Made by a program: the position numbers and the translations under genes
Origin: RPQJ01 sp963732415
GTDB taxonomy: Bacteria > Pseudomonadota > Gammaproteobacteria > Steroidobacterales > Steroidobacteraceae
Length of the DNA: 64,000 nucleotides
NCBI GenBank assembly: GCA_963732415.1
Contig: CAVSZK010000019.1
Span: 620,001 to 684,000 of the forward strand
Reading direction: 5' to 3'
The notes under the pieces: generated by a model
Seen by the model: only the letters and a program-made list of their open reading frames with translations
Databases searched by the model: none
What the model was told of the DNA's origin: nothing
Part shown: positions 51,479 to 61,219 of the stretch, piece by piece
Position numbering within the stretch: position 1 is the stretch's first letter
Layout of the letters: every line of letters begins with the position of its first letter

Positions 51479-53611
51479 GTGTATCAGGCAGGTGATCGCG
51501 AAGAGACGTCGTCGAGGCCCCCTCCCCGGGCCCGCCGCAGCGCCATGGCATTTGCCGCCGCAGTCGTTGCGGCCAGCATGCTGCTTCTGGGCACGGCGTA
51601 TACCCCGTCGTCAGCGACCGGCACCGGCCTCGCGCCGACCGATCGTGAGGCCCGGGTCTCCCGGCTCGTTGGCAGCGTTTTCGAGCGCTCCCACTACCGG
51701 CAGGCTCCGATCAACGACCCTGTTTCCTCCCTGATGCTCGACCGGTACGTCGAGTCGCTGGACGGAAATCGCAGTTACTTCCTGGCAAGCGATATTTCGG
51801 ACTTCGAGCGTTATCGCTACCGGATGGACGATGCGATCTCGCAGGGCCGCCTGGATCCCGCGTTCGCGATATACAACCGGTTCCAGGAGCGCAACCGGGA
51901 GCGCATGAACTACGCGCTCAAGGTCCTGAAGACCGAGCCCGACTTCACCATCCAGGAGTCGTTTGGGTTCGATCGGGAGCATGCGCCCTGGGCGGCGACC
52001 ACGGCCGAACTGGACGATCTGTGGCGCAAGCGAGTCAAGAATGACGCCTTGTCGCTGATGCTGGCCGACAAGACCTGGCCGGAGGCCCGCGACATCCTGC
52101 AGAAGCGCTATGAGCGCGCGGCCAAGCGCAGCGAGCAGGTCACGTCGGACGACGTGTTCGAGAACTTCATGAACTCTTTCGCAAGCGTCTTCGATCCACA
52201 CTCGAACTACTTTTCGCCGCGGAATTCGGAGGAATATCGCATCCAGATGAGCCTGTCGTACGAGGGCATCGGCGCATCTCTGCAGGTCGTGGACGACTAC
52301 GTCACCATCATGGACGTCCTGCCGGGCGGATCTGCGCAGCAGAGCAATGAACTGAAGGCCACGGACCGCATCCTGGCAGTCGGACAAGGCAAGTCCGGGG
52401 AACTCGTGGACGTGGTGGGCTGGCGACTCGACGACGTCGTGGACCTGATCCGTGGTCCTGGCGGCTCTTTCGTTCGCCTGCAGATACAATCCGGCAATGC
52501 CGCGCCGGGCATGGCCGAACGCGTCGTCACCCTGCCCCGCAAGAAGATCACGCTCGAGGCGCAGGCCGCGAAGAAGGAACTGCGCAAGGTCAAGCGCGGC
52601 GAAAAGGAACTCCGGATCGGCGTAATCGACGTTCCATCCTTCTATCAGGATTTCGACGCCCGTACCGCGGGCGACGAGGATTTTCGCAGCACTACCCGCG
52701 ATGTCCGCAAGCTCATCGACGAATTCCAGGCAGAAGGCGGCATCGACGGCCTGGTGCTGGACCTGAGGCAGAACGGAGGTGGTCATCTCTCCGAAGCCAT
52801 CGGTCTCGTGAACCTGTTTGTGCCGAAGGGTCCGGTCGTGCAGCTGCGTGAGGCCGGCGGGAAAGTCGAGGTCCTCGAATCGGACGTCGACGGCGTCGCA
52901 TACTCGGGACCGCTCACTATCCTGGTGGACCGATTCAGCGCCTCGGCGTCGGAAATTTTCGCCGCTGCCATGCAGGACTACGGGCGTGGCATCGTCATCG
53001 GCCAGGAAACCTACGGCAAGGGCTCGGTGCAGAATCTCTACCCGCTGGACCGCTTCGCGCTCGGCCAGGACCCGGGCTACGGCCAGCTCACGGTAACCAT
53101 CGGCATGTACTACCGGGTTACCGGTGAGAGCACCCAGAACCGCGGCGTCCAGCCGGACATCACCCTGCCCTCCGCAATCAGCATCGAGGAAGTCGGCGAG
53201 AGCTCGCGCGAAGGGGCGTTGCCATGGAACCGGATCCGCTCAGCGACATTCAAGCCAGAAGGCACGGTTGCTCCCGTGCTTGGCGAGCTGCAGCGCGATC
53301 ACGAGGCGCGCGTTGCCAACGATCCCGACTTCCGCTTTGCGGAAGGAGAAATTGCTGCAATCGACGCGATGCGCGAGGAAAAGAGCGTCTCGCTGAACCT
53401 CAAGGAGCGACAGGCCGAACGTGAACGGCTGACCCAGGAACGCCTGGCGCGCGAAAACACCCGACGTAAGGCGCTGGGCGATGCTCCGCTCAAGACGATC
53501 GACGAGATAAAGGACCCGCCCGACGCGATGCTGGCCGAGGCGGCCCAGATCACCGCCGACTACGTCGAACTCAAGCCAACCTACCTCGCAGGAACCAAGC
53601 CCGGGGACTGA
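51479..53611 (+). CDS. prc: Carboxy-terminal processing (tail-specific) protease Prc
   Basis: 710 residues, close to the ~680 of E. coli Prc. An N-terminal signal-anchor (~22-40) puts it in the periplasm. The N-terminal helical domain is followed by a PDZ domain (~240-330, G-I-G-A-S-L-Q and D-V-L-P-G-G-S-A) and the S41 protease core: nucleophile in F-S-A-S-A-S-E-I-F and general-base lysine in E-T-Y-G-K-G-S-V-Q, preceded by D-L-R-Q-N-G-G-G. A C-terminal DUF3340-like helical tail ends it. The family trims C-termini of periplasmic proteins such as FtsI and acts with lipoprotein NlpI. Start is GTG at 51479 with GAGG seven bases upstream. Confidence 0.92.
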   Translation: MYQAGDREETSSRPPPRARRSAMAFAAAVVAASMLLLGTAYTPSSATGTGLAPTDREARVSRLVGSVFERSHYRQAPINDPVSSLMLDRYVESLDGNRSYFLASDISDFERYRYRMDDAISQGRLDPAFAIYNRFQERNRERMNYALKVLKTEPDFTIQESFGFDREHAPWAATTAELDDLWRKRVKNDALSLMLADKTWPEARDILQKRYERAAKRSEQVTSDDVFENFMNSFASVFDPHSNYFSPRNSEEYRIQMSLSYEGIGASLQVVDDYVTIMDVLPGGSAQQSNELKATDRILAVGQGKSGELVDVVGWRLDDVVDLIRGPGGSFVRLQIQSGNAAPGMAERVVTLPRKKITLEAQAAKKELRKVKRGEKELRIGVIDVPSFYQDFDARTAGDEDFRSTTRDVRKLIDEFQAEGGIDGLVLDLRQNGGGHLSEAIGLVNLFVPKGPVVQLREAGGKVEVLESDVDGVAYSGPLTILVDRFSASASEIFAAAMQDYGRGIVIGQETYGKGSVQNLYPLDRFALGQDPGYGQLTVTIGMYYRVTGESTQNRGVQPDITLPSAISIEEVGESSREGALPWNRIRSATFKPEGTVAPVLGELQRDHEARVANDPDFRFAEGEIAAIDAMREEKSVSLNLKERQAERERLTQERLARENTRRKALGDAPLKTIDEIKDPPDAMLAEAAQITADYVELKPTYLAGTKPGD

Positions 53612-53621
53612 AAAGAGTCCC
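53604..53621 (+). terminator. Weak hairpin at the end of prc, possible terminator
   Basis: Six-base stem (GGGACT and AGTCCC) with loop GAAAAG overlapping the stop codon, then TGTT. No real U run, so termination may be partial. Confidence 0.3.
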
Positions 53622-53649
53622 TGTTCTCGCCACGTGGGGCCTGAAAACG

Positions 53650-53671
53650 GTGTTGTACTTGACTACAACAC
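53650..53671. promoter_or_regulatory. Perfect inverted repeat upstream of the RND operon (candidate repressor site)
   Basis: GTGTTGTA, a six-base spacer (CTTGAC), TACAACAC, 51 bp before the start of the adaptor gene. The TTGTA...TACAA form fits a TetR- or GntR-type dimer, and TTGACT and TATAGA next to it may be promoter parts. No repressor gene is in the window. Confidence 0.55.
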
Positions 53672-53721
53672 TATAGATCCCTAGGATCGCCGGCATTCCG
53701 ACCGACCCCAGGGGCAACCCC

Positions 53722-54846
53722 GTGTCCAATCCATATCGCTCGAAACGCCTGGCGGCGTCGTTCATCTTCCCGGCAGCGCTGGCCGCGACGCTCGGCGTCA
53801 TGCTGGCGGGCTGCGGCAACGGCAAGGCGAAGGACGCCGACAAGGAAGGGGCTGAGGCCGACGTCTCGGTGCCGGTCGAGGTGCAGGCGCTGAAGCGCGC
53901 GCCGATGGTCGCCGTGTACTCCGGCACCGCCCCGGTAGAGGCGCACGACGAGGCCGAGGTCGTCGCGAAAGTCGGCGGTGAGGTGCGCCAGATCTTCGTG
54001 GAAGAAGGCGATAGCGTAACTGCCGGCCAGGTGCTGGCACGGCTCGACGGTGACCGCCTGAGGCTCGAACTCGCCCAGATCGACGCGAACCTGCGCAAGA
54101 TCGAGCGTGACTACAATCGGCAACTCGAGCTGAGCGAGAAGGGCCTGGTCGCCAAGGGAACCGCGGAGAACGCCAAGTTCGACCTCGACGCGCTGCGCGC
54201 GGCCTACGACAGCGCACGGCTCGAACTGAGCTACACGGAAATACGCGCGCCGATTGCCGGCGTGGTCTCGGCCCGGCACATCAAGGTCGGAAACACCATC
54301 AAGCCCAACGACCCGACTTTCCGCGTCACGAACCTCGATCCGCTGGTGGCCTACGTCCACGTGCCCGAGAAGGAATTCCGCAAGCTCGCTGCCGGGCAGA
54401 CGGTGGACCTGGTGGTTGACGCACTGGGAGGCCAGCACTTCGAGGCAAGGATTTCCCGCATCAGCCCGACGGTGGATCCGCAGACCGGCACCTTCAGGGC
54501 CGAGGTCGAGGTGCCCGACGCTTCTCGTCGCCTGAAGCCGGGCATGTTCGCGCGAATAAACATAGTCTACGAACGCCGCGAAGACGCGCTGCAACTTCCG
54601 CGCACCGCTATCCTCGATGCAGACGGCGAGCAGTCCGTGTTCATCGTCTCTGACGGCAAGGCCGAGCAGCGCCGCATCGAGACCGGACTCGCCAACAGTG
54701 GCTGGATCGAGGTCGTGAAAGGCCTCGAGGGCAACGAGCGCGTAGTCGTGATTGGCCAGGCTGGGCTCAAGAGCGGCACCGCGGTCAAGGTCGTGGATGA
54801 CGAGAAGCCAGCCGTCGCGGCAACCGACAAGGCAAAGTCCAAGTAA
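53722..54846 (+). CDS. RND efflux periplasmic adaptor (membrane fusion protein), lipoprotein
   Basis: 374 residues, HlyD/AcrA family. Lipobox L-A-G-C anchors it to the inner membrane. The lipoyl domain halves surround a coiled-coil hairpin (V-E-A-H-D-E-A-E-V-V-A-K-V-G-G-E-V and A-P-I-A-G-V-V-S-A-R), then the barrel (V-H-V-P-E-K-E-F) and a membrane-proximal domain. Start is GTG at 53722 (AGGGG upstream). It heads a three-gene unit, 33 bp before the first pump. Confidence 0.92.
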   Translation: MSNPYRSKRLAASFIFPAALAATLGVMLAGCGNGKAKDADKEGAEADVSVPVEVQALKRAPMVAVYSGTAPVEAHDEAEVVAKVGGEVRQIFVEEGDSVTAGQVLARLDGDRLRLELAQIDANLRKIERDYNRQLELSEKGLVAKGTAENAKFDLDALRAAYDSARLELSYTEIRAPIAGVVSARHIKVGNTIKPNDPTFRVTNLDPLVAYVHVPEKEFRKLAAGQTVDLVVDALGGQHFEARISRISPTVDPQTGTFRAEVEVPDASRRLKPGMFARINIVYERREDALQLPRTAILDADGEQSVFIVSDGKAEQRRIETGLANSGWIEVVKGLEGNERVVVIGQAGLKSGTAVKVVDDEKPAVAATDKAKSK

Positions 54847-54879
54847 GAGCGCGCCCGCGGGCGGCTTCGGGGTAAGACC

Positions 54880-57800
54880 ATGCAGTTGATCGATTTCGCG
54901 ATCCGCCGGCGCGTGACGATCGTCATGTGCACGGTCGCCATCGCGCTCTTCGGCCTCGTGTCGCTGTCGCGGCTGAAGCTGAACCTCCTGCCCGACCTGT
55001 CATACCCGACGATCACGATCCGCACGGAGCTTCCCGGCGCCGCACCGCTCGAGGTTGAGGCGCTGGTCACCCGGCCCGTCGAGGAAGCGGTCAGCATCAT
55101 CCGCAACGTGCGCCAGGTGCGTTCCGTGTCGCGCGCCGGCCAGTCCGACGTGACCCTGGAATTTCTCTGGGGCACGGACATGGACCTCTCCGGCATCGAC
55201 GTGCGGGAGAAGCTCGACCTGCTGCAACTGCCGCTGGAAGCAAAGCGGCCGCTGCTACTGCGATTCGACCCTGCCAGCGAGCCGGTGCTGCGACTGGCGT
55301 TCCTCGAGAAAGCCGACCAGCCAGCCAACGAGAGCGTCGAGCGACTGAAATCAATGCGGCGCTTCGCCGAGGATCGCCTGAAGACAGACCTCGAGGCAGT
55401 GGAAGGCTCTGCCGCCGTCAAGGTAAGTGGCGGCTACGAGGACGAGGTGCAGGTACTTGTCGACCAGCAGAAGCTGGCGCAGCTGGGCCTGTCTATCGAC
55501 ACGGTGACCCGGCGCATCCGCGCCGAGAACGTCAACCTGTCGGGGGGACGGCTCGAGCAGGGCATCCAGCGTTACCTGGTGCGCACGCTGAACGAATTCG
55601 AGTCCATCGAGCAGATGGCAAACTCGATAATCGCGAGCCGCGACGGACAGCCGGTGTACCTCAGGGACGTTGCATCGGTGACCAGCGGCTACAAGGACCG
55701 CGAGGCGATCACGCGCGTGGACGGCAAGGAGGCCATTGAACTCGCCGTCTACAAGGAAGGCGACGCGAACACCGTGCAACTCGCCAGGAACGTACAGGAT
55801 CGCGTGAAGGCGCTCGAGAAGAGCCTCCCGGAAGGTACCGAGGTACTCACCGTCTACGACCAGTCCACGTTCATTTCAGCGGCGATCAGTGAGGTCAAGA
55901 GCGCGGCACTGATCGGCGGCCTGCTCGCTATCCTGGTGCTCTACGCGTTCCTGCGCGATGCGCGCGCGACGCTGATCAGCGGCATCGCGATCCCGGTATC
56001 GGTGCTCGGCACCTTCGTGATGATGTACGCCTTCGACGTCACGCTCAACATCATGTCGCTCGGCGGTATCGCGCTCGCGGTCGGCATGCTGGTCGATAAC
56101 GCGGTCGTGGTGCTCGAGAGCATCGTGCGAAAGCAGGAGCACGGACTCGACCGGCGCGAGGCTGCGCGCCAGGGCACGGCCGAAGTCGCTATGGCCGTGA
56201 CGGCGGCCACGCTGACCTCGGTTGCGGTGTTCTTTCCCATGGTGTTCATCACCGGGATCGCGGGCCAGCTGTTTCGGGACCAGTCGCTGACCGTGACATT
56301 CGCGCTGGCCTTCTCGCTTGTTGTAGCGCTGACCCTGGTACCGATGCTCGCGGCCGGCCGGCCGGCCGCCGTCGCCCCGCCGGCCGGTTCGGCGCCGGAG
56401 CGAGCACCGCGCCGGATTGAGAAGCTGCTTGCCGCCTGCGCCGGCTGGCTGCGCCGAGTGTTCGCATGGATTTCGAAGGCCTGCGCGCTGGCACTCAGCC
56501 CGCTGGTCAGGGTCACGCAGGGCGTGAACCGGTGGGCCGACAAGCACTACCCCGGCGCAATACGCTGGGTGCTGGCCAATCCCGTGAAGACCACCGGCTC
56601 GGCCGTCGCGCTGTTCCTGGTCACGGTGGTGTTCATCCTGCCGCGGCTGGGCACGGAACTCATCCCGCAAATGTCCCAGGGAGAGTTCAACGTGGACGTC
56701 CGGCTGGCGCCGGGCGCGCCGCTCGAGCAGACGGACCGCACGCTGCAGGCCGCACAACGCGCCAGTGCAGGCCTGGGCAACGTCGCGCTGGCCTATTCCG
56801 TCGCGGGTACCGGTAACCGACTGGACGCCAACCCTGTGGATGCCGGTGAAAACACCGGTCGTCTCAGCATGACCCTGCAGAAGGGCGCCAAGCGAGCCGA
56901 TGAAGAAGTGGCCATGAGCGGGATGCGCACCAGCCTGGACGACCTCCCGGGCGTACAGTACCGGTTCAGTCGCCCGGCGTTGTTCAGCATGTCCACTCCG
57001 CTCGAGGTCGTTGTGTCGGGCTTCGATCTCGATCGCCTGCAGTCTGCGGCAGACAAGGTGCGGGACCGCATGGCGGCCGACCCGCGCTTTGCCGACGTGA
57101 AGACGACGATCGAGTCAGGCAATCCCGAGATCCAGATCGTGTTTGACCAGGAGCGCGCCGCGCAGCTCGGCCTGGTGGTGCGCGACATCGCCGACCGCGT
57201 CGTCAACAGCGTGCGCGGCGAAGTCGCGACGCGCTACAGGTTGCGTGACAAGCAGATCGACGTGCTGGTGCGTAGCGTGGACACGCGAGCCGCATCGATC
57301 GAGGAAGTCCGTGGCCTTATCGTCAACCCGGGCAGTGAACGTCCGGTGCCGCTGAGCGCGGTGGCCGACGTGCAGCTGGCACTGGGACCGGCGGAGGTAC
57401 GACGCGTCGGCCAGGAGCGCGTGGCGGTGATCTCGGCCAACCTGGCGCACGGCGACCTCGGTACAGCCATCGAAGGGCTGCAGGGGATCGTCGATGAGGT
57501 GCAGCTGCCGGTCGGAATCACGGCCTTCCTGTCGGGCCAGAGCGGCGAGATGCAGGACTCATTCCGCTCGCTGCGGTTCGTGCTGGTGATGGCGATCTTC
57601 CTCGTCTACCTGGTGATGGCATCGCAGTTCGAGTCACTCATTCACCCGTTCGTGATCCTGCTCACGATCCCGCTGGCGGCGATCGGTGCGATATGGGCAC
57701 TGTGGATCACCGGCACTACGATCAACGTGGTCGCCTATATAGGCCTGATCATGCTGGCAGGCATCGTCGTCAACCAGTCCATCGTGCTGATCGACGCGGT

Positions 57801-58104
57801 CAACCAGGCCCGGGAGCGCGGCCTGCCAAAGCACGAGGCGATCGTCGAGGCCGGGCGGCTGCGCCTGCGCCCGATCCTGATCACAAAGCTCACGACCATC
57901 CTCGGCCTGCTGCCGATGGCGCTCGGCGTCGGCGAAGGTGCCGAGGTTCGCGCCCCAATGGCGATCACCGTGATCGGTGGCGTGCTGCTGACGACCTTCC
58001 TCACGCTGCTGGTGATACCGGTCGTCTACTCGGTGCTGGACCGCAAGCGCTACCCCGTCGCCACGGCCACGCACGACACCGCCGCCCGGGCCGCAACGAG
58101 CTGA
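54880..58104 (+). CDS. RND-family efflux pump, inner-membrane transporter (first)
   Basis: 1074 residues, the usual twelve-helix RND layout with two large periplasmic loops. Helix-4 proton-relay motif reads G-M-L-V-D-N (Asp406, Asn407), where AcrB has two aspartates; the second is replaced by Asn. Other blocks: F-P-M-V-F-I-T-G-I-A-G-Q-L-F and R-L-R-P-I-L-I-T-K in the C-terminal half. Family members export dyes, detergents, or other hydrophobic compounds using the proton gradient. A second, different pump follows 10 bp downstream. Confidence 0.93.
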   Translation: MQLIDFAIRRRVTIVMCTVAIALFGLVSLSRLKLNLLPDLSYPTITIRTELPGAAPLEVEALVTRPVEEAVSIIRNVRQVRSVSRAGQSDVTLEFLWGTDMDLSGIDVREKLDLLQLPLEAKRPLLLRFDPASEPVLRLAFLEKADQPANESVERLKSMRRFAEDRLKTDLEAVEGSAAVKVSGGYEDEVQVLVDQQKLAQLGLSIDTVTRRIRAENVNLSGGRLEQGIQRYLVRTLNEFESIEQMANSIIASRDGQPVYLRDVASVTSGYKDREAITRVDGKEAIELAVYKEGDANTVQLARNVQDRVKALEKSLPEGTEVLTVYDQSTFISAAISEVKSAALIGGLLAILVLYAFLRDARATLISGIAIPVSVLGTFVMMYAFDVTLNIMSLGGIALAVGMLVDNAVVVLESIVRKQEHGLDRREAARQGTAEVAMAVTAATLTSVAVFFPMVFITGIAGQLFRDQSLTVTFALAFSLVVALTLVPMLAAGRPAAVAPPAGSAPERAPRRIEKLLAACAGWLRRVFAWISKACALALSPLVRVTQGVNRWADKHYPGAIRWVLANPVKTTGSAVALFLVTVVFILPRLGTELIPQMSQGEFNVDVRLAPGAPLEQTDRTLQAAQRASAGLGNVALAYSVAGTGNRLDANPVDAGENTGRLSMTLQKGAKRADEEVAMSGMRTSLDDLPGVQYRFSRPALFSMSTPLEVVVSGFDLDRLQSAADKVRDRMAADPRFADVKTTIESGNPEIQIVFDQERAAQLGLVVRDIADRVVNSVRGEVATRYRLRDKQIDVLVRSVDTRAASIEEVRGLIVNPGSERPVPLSAVADVQLALGPAEVRRVGQERVAVISANLAHGDLGTAIEGLQGIVDEVQLPVGITAFLSGQSGEMQDSFRSLRFVLVMAIFLVYLVMASQFESLIHPFVILLTIPLAAIGAIWALWITGTTINVVAYIGLIMLAGIVVNQSIVLIDAVNQARERGLPKHEAIVEAGRLRLRPILITKLTTILGLLPMALGVGEGAEVRAPMAITVIGGVLLTTFLTLLVIPVVYSVLDRKRYPVATATHDTAARAATS

Positions 58105-58114
58105 GCCGCACACC

Positions 58115-61100
58115 ATGCGTCACACAAGGCTAGCGCTGTCCAGGCCCGTCACCACGGTCATGATCACGCTCGCGGTGCTGGCGGTCGGATTGATCGCCGG
58201 CCGCCTGCTCCGGCTCGAGGCAATGCCGGACATAACCTTCCCAGGCATGCGTATCGTCATTCCCTACGCGGGCTCGACGCCACAGGAAATGGAAGAACTC
58301 GTGGTGCGGCCGGTCGAGGAGGCACTCTCGACGCTGTCGGGCATCAAGGAGATCCGTGCGAGCGCGGGTTCGGACCGAGCCCAGTTCGACGTCCTGTTCA
58401 GCTGGGACCGCGACGTTGACGCTGCCGCATTTGACATCCGCACCAAGCTCGACTCGATACGGCCGCAGCTGCCTGCGGGCGCCGACCGGATGCTGATATT
58501 TGCCTATAGCGCGTCAGACCAGGCCATGGTGGTAATCCGCATATCCGCCGATCGGGACCTGACGGACGACTACGACACGCTGGAGAAATACCTCAAGCGA
58601 CCCATAGAGAGAATCGACGGCGTCGCACGGGTCGAACTAGCGGGCGTCGAACCACGCGAAGTCCGCGTGCTGGTGGACCCGAACCGGCTGGCGGCATATT
58701 CCGTCGACGTACGCGACCTGCGGGCATTGCTGGTTTCCAGTAATTTCTCCGTCAGCGCAGGCGAGATCACCGAAAATGGCTCGCGATTCATCGTCCGGCC
58801 GATCGGTGAGTTCCGCAGCCTCGATGACGTGCGATCGCTGCTGGTGCGTCCCGGCGTCCGCGTCGGCGACCTTGCCCAGGTCGAACTCGTTGCACCGGAG
58901 CTGAGCGTCGGGCGGCACATGGACGGCAAGCCGGCGGTCGGCATCGACGTGTACAAGACGACCCAGGCCAACGTCGTCGAGGTCGCGGACCGGGTCATCG
59001 AAGCGGTGAACGCTGCCCGCGAGCAGCCGCAGCTCCAGGGAATCCAGATCCTGGTGGTCGGAAACGAGGCCGACAGCATCCGCGAGTCACTTACGGAACT
59101 GCGCAATGCCGGCCTGATCGGTGCGGGCCTGAGCTTCTTCATGCTGCTGTTTTTCCTGCGCCACCTGCCGACCACGCTGATCGTGAGCCTCGCGGTCCCC
59201 GCGTCGCTGCTCGTGACGCTGGGCGCGATGTACTTCATGGGACTATCACTCAACATCCTGACGATGATGGGCATGCTGCTGGCGATAGGGATGCTGGTGG
59301 ACAATTCCGTCGTCATCACGGAGAGCGTCTTCCGCCACCGCCAGCTCACACCAGATGATCCTGTCGAGGCTACCGTCGCGGGCGTGCGCGAGGTCGGCAT
59401 CGCCACGCTGGCGGGCACGTTCTCGACGATCATCGTGTTCCTTCCGCTGGTGTTCGGCGAGAAAAACCAGATGTCGATCTTCCTGGTACACGTTGCCGTG
59501 CCGATCGTCGTCGCAATGACCGCTTCGCTGATCGTGGCGCAGACTCTCATTCCGATGCTTGCCGCGCGAATGCCGCCGCCACCGCCGGTCGCCGAGGGCT
59601 CATGGTTCGGCCGCCTGCAGGACCGCTACCAGCGGACGCTCGAGTGGTCATTGGGCCACCGCAAGACCATGGCTTTGATCACGGTGCTGGTGCTGGCCTC
59701 GCCGGTACCGCTATTCATGCTGAAGATCGCCAAGGTGGATCCGTTCCCGCAGGAAGCGAGCCGGACGCTGATGCTGATCTACCACCTGCAGGGAACGCAC
59801 CCGATGGAGCGGGTCGAACAGGCGGTGCGGCGCGTCGAGGCGTACATCGAAGCTAACAAGGAAAATTTCGACGTCGAAACCTATTATTCGTTCTGGTTGA
59901 GCGACCAGGCCAGCACGCGCCTTTACCTGAAGCCGAAGGAAGAAGCGACGGTTCCCGCCGAAGAGGTCATGCGCCGGGTTTCGGAGAACATCCCGGAAAT
60001 CATCATCGGCCAGCCGAGCTTCAAGTTCGACGACAACTCGAGCGGCGGCGCATCCTTCAGCCTGCAGCTGATGGGCGAGTCCACCGAGCGACTGGCCGAT
60101 ATTTCGCAGGAAGTCGCGCACCGACTTTCGTCGGTGCCGGGACTCGAGGCCGTGCATTCCGAAGCGGGAACCGGCGAGGAAGAAGTCCAGGTGATCGTCA
60201 ACCGCGACCGGGCGGCTAAACTCGGACTCACGAGCGAGCAGGTCGCAATGACCGTGGCCGGCGCAATGCGTGGCGACCGCCTGCCGGAGCTGCGCACCTC
60301 GGAGCGGGAACTCACGATGCGGCTGGCCTTCCGCGAATCCGACCGGCAGAGCGTGGACGACCTGGCGCGCATTCCCGTGATGCTGCCCGACGGATCGCGA
60401 ACCGACCTTGGCGCGGTGGCGGATTTCACCATCATGCCGAGTGACCGCGAAATCCAGCGACTGAATCGCATGACCACGGTCACCCTGACCGCCAACCTGG
60501 CCGAGGGCACGACCATGGACGATGCCCGCAAGCGCGTCGAGCCGATCATGGAAGCCTACCCGCTGCCGCCCGGCTATTCCTGGAAGTTCGGGCGTGGCTT
60601 CGAAGACAACGACAAGGCTGTGCAGATCATGGCGCAGAATGTCGCGCTTGCCGTGGTGATGATTTTCCTGGTCATGGCGTCGTTGTTCGAATCAGGGCTC
60701 TACCCGCTGTCGATCATCACCTCGATCCTGTTCGCGACCGTTGGAGCGATCTGGTTCCTCGCGCTCACCGGCACGACGATAACCATGATGGCAATGATCG
60801 GGTTCCTGGTGCTGATCGGTGTCGTCGTCAACATCGGCATCGTGCTGATAGCCCATGTCATCGACCTGCGTGAAGCCGGCATGCCGCGCGAACAGGCCAT
60901 CATCCAGGCGGGACGGGACCGCCTGCGACCAATCATGATGACGGTGCTGACGACGCTGCTCGGATTGACGCCACTGGCACTCGGTGACGCGCAGCTCGGC
61001 GGTGGCGACGGCGGCCCTGCCTACTTCCCTATGGCACGCGCGATCATGGGCGGGCTCGGCTTCTCAGCTGTCGTGTCGCTGCTGATCGTACCGATGTTCT

Positions 61101-61219
61101 ACGTCTGGTTCGACGACCTTAATTTGTGGCGCAGGCGTGTATTCGGCAGTGCGCGAGTCCCCGATACGGCCGCGCCCTTGGACGGTGTGACTGCCGCTCA
61201 GCGGAGCAGTACCCGGTAG
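58115..61219 (+). CDS. RND-family efflux pump, inner-membrane transporter (second)
   Basis: 1034 residues and clearly a different subfamily from the preceding pump, though of the same topology. Helix 4 has G-M-L-V-D-N-S-V-V-I-T-E (Asp396, Asn397); another block is R-D-R-L-R-P-I-M-M-T-V-L. One adaptor serving two RND proteins suggests they form a heteromultimeric pump like MdtBC, which would be tested by complex purification. No outer-membrane channel gene lies in the window. Its 3' end overlaps the convergent coiled-coil gene by 22 bases. Confidence 0.93.
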   Translation: MRHTRLALSRPVTTVMITLAVLAVGLIAGRLLRLEAMPDITFPGMRIVIPYAGSTPQEMEELVVRPVEEALSTLSGIKEIRASAGSDRAQFDVLFSWDRDVDAAAFDIRTKLDSIRPQLPAGADRMLIFAYSASDQAMVVIRISADRDLTDDYDTLEKYLKRPIERIDGVARVELAGVEPREVRVLVDPNRLAAYSVDVRDLRALLVSSNFSVSAGEITENGSRFIVRPIGEFRSLDDVRSLLVRPGVRVGDLAQVELVAPELSVGRHMDGKPAVGIDVYKTTQANVVEVADRVIEAVNAAREQPQLQGIQILVVGNEADSIRESLTELRNAGLIGAGLSFFMLLFFLRHLPTTLIVSLAVPASLLVTLGAMYFMGLSLNILTMMGMLLAIGMLVDNSVVITESVFRHRQLTPDDPVEATVAGVREVGIATLAGTFSTIIVFLPLVFGEKNQMSIFLVHVAVPIVVAMTASLIVAQTLIPMLAARMPPPPPVAEGSWFGRLQDRYQRTLEWSLGHRKTMALITVLVLASPVPLFMLKIAKVDPFPQEASRTLMLIYHLQGTHPMERVEQAVRRVEAYIEANKENFDVETYYSFWLSDQASTRLYLKPKEEATVPAEEVMRRVSENIPEIIIGQPSFKFDDNSSGGASFSLQLMGESTERLADISQEVAHRLSSVPGLEAVHSEAGTGEEEVQVIVNRDRAAKLGLTSEQVAMTVAGAMRGDRLPELRTSERELTMRLAFRESDRQSVDDLARIPVMLPDGSRTDLGAVADFTIMPSDREIQRLNRMTTVTLTANLAEGTTMDDARKRVEPIMEAYPLPPGYSWKFGRGFEDNDKAVQIMAQNVALAVVMIFLVMASLFESGLYPLSIITSILFATVGAIWFLALTGTTITMMAMIGFLVLIGVVVNIGIVLIAHVIDLREAGMPREQAIIQAGRDRLRPIMMTVLTTLLGLTPLALGDAQLGGGDGGPAYFPMARAIMGGLGFSAVVSLLIVPMFYVWFDDLNLWRRRVFGSARVPDTAAPLDGVTAAQRSSTR

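Noticed and set aside
56249..56757. Open frames inside the first RND pump gene
   Set aside because: Shadows of the pump gene with Arg-rich or repetitive translations and no ribosome sites.
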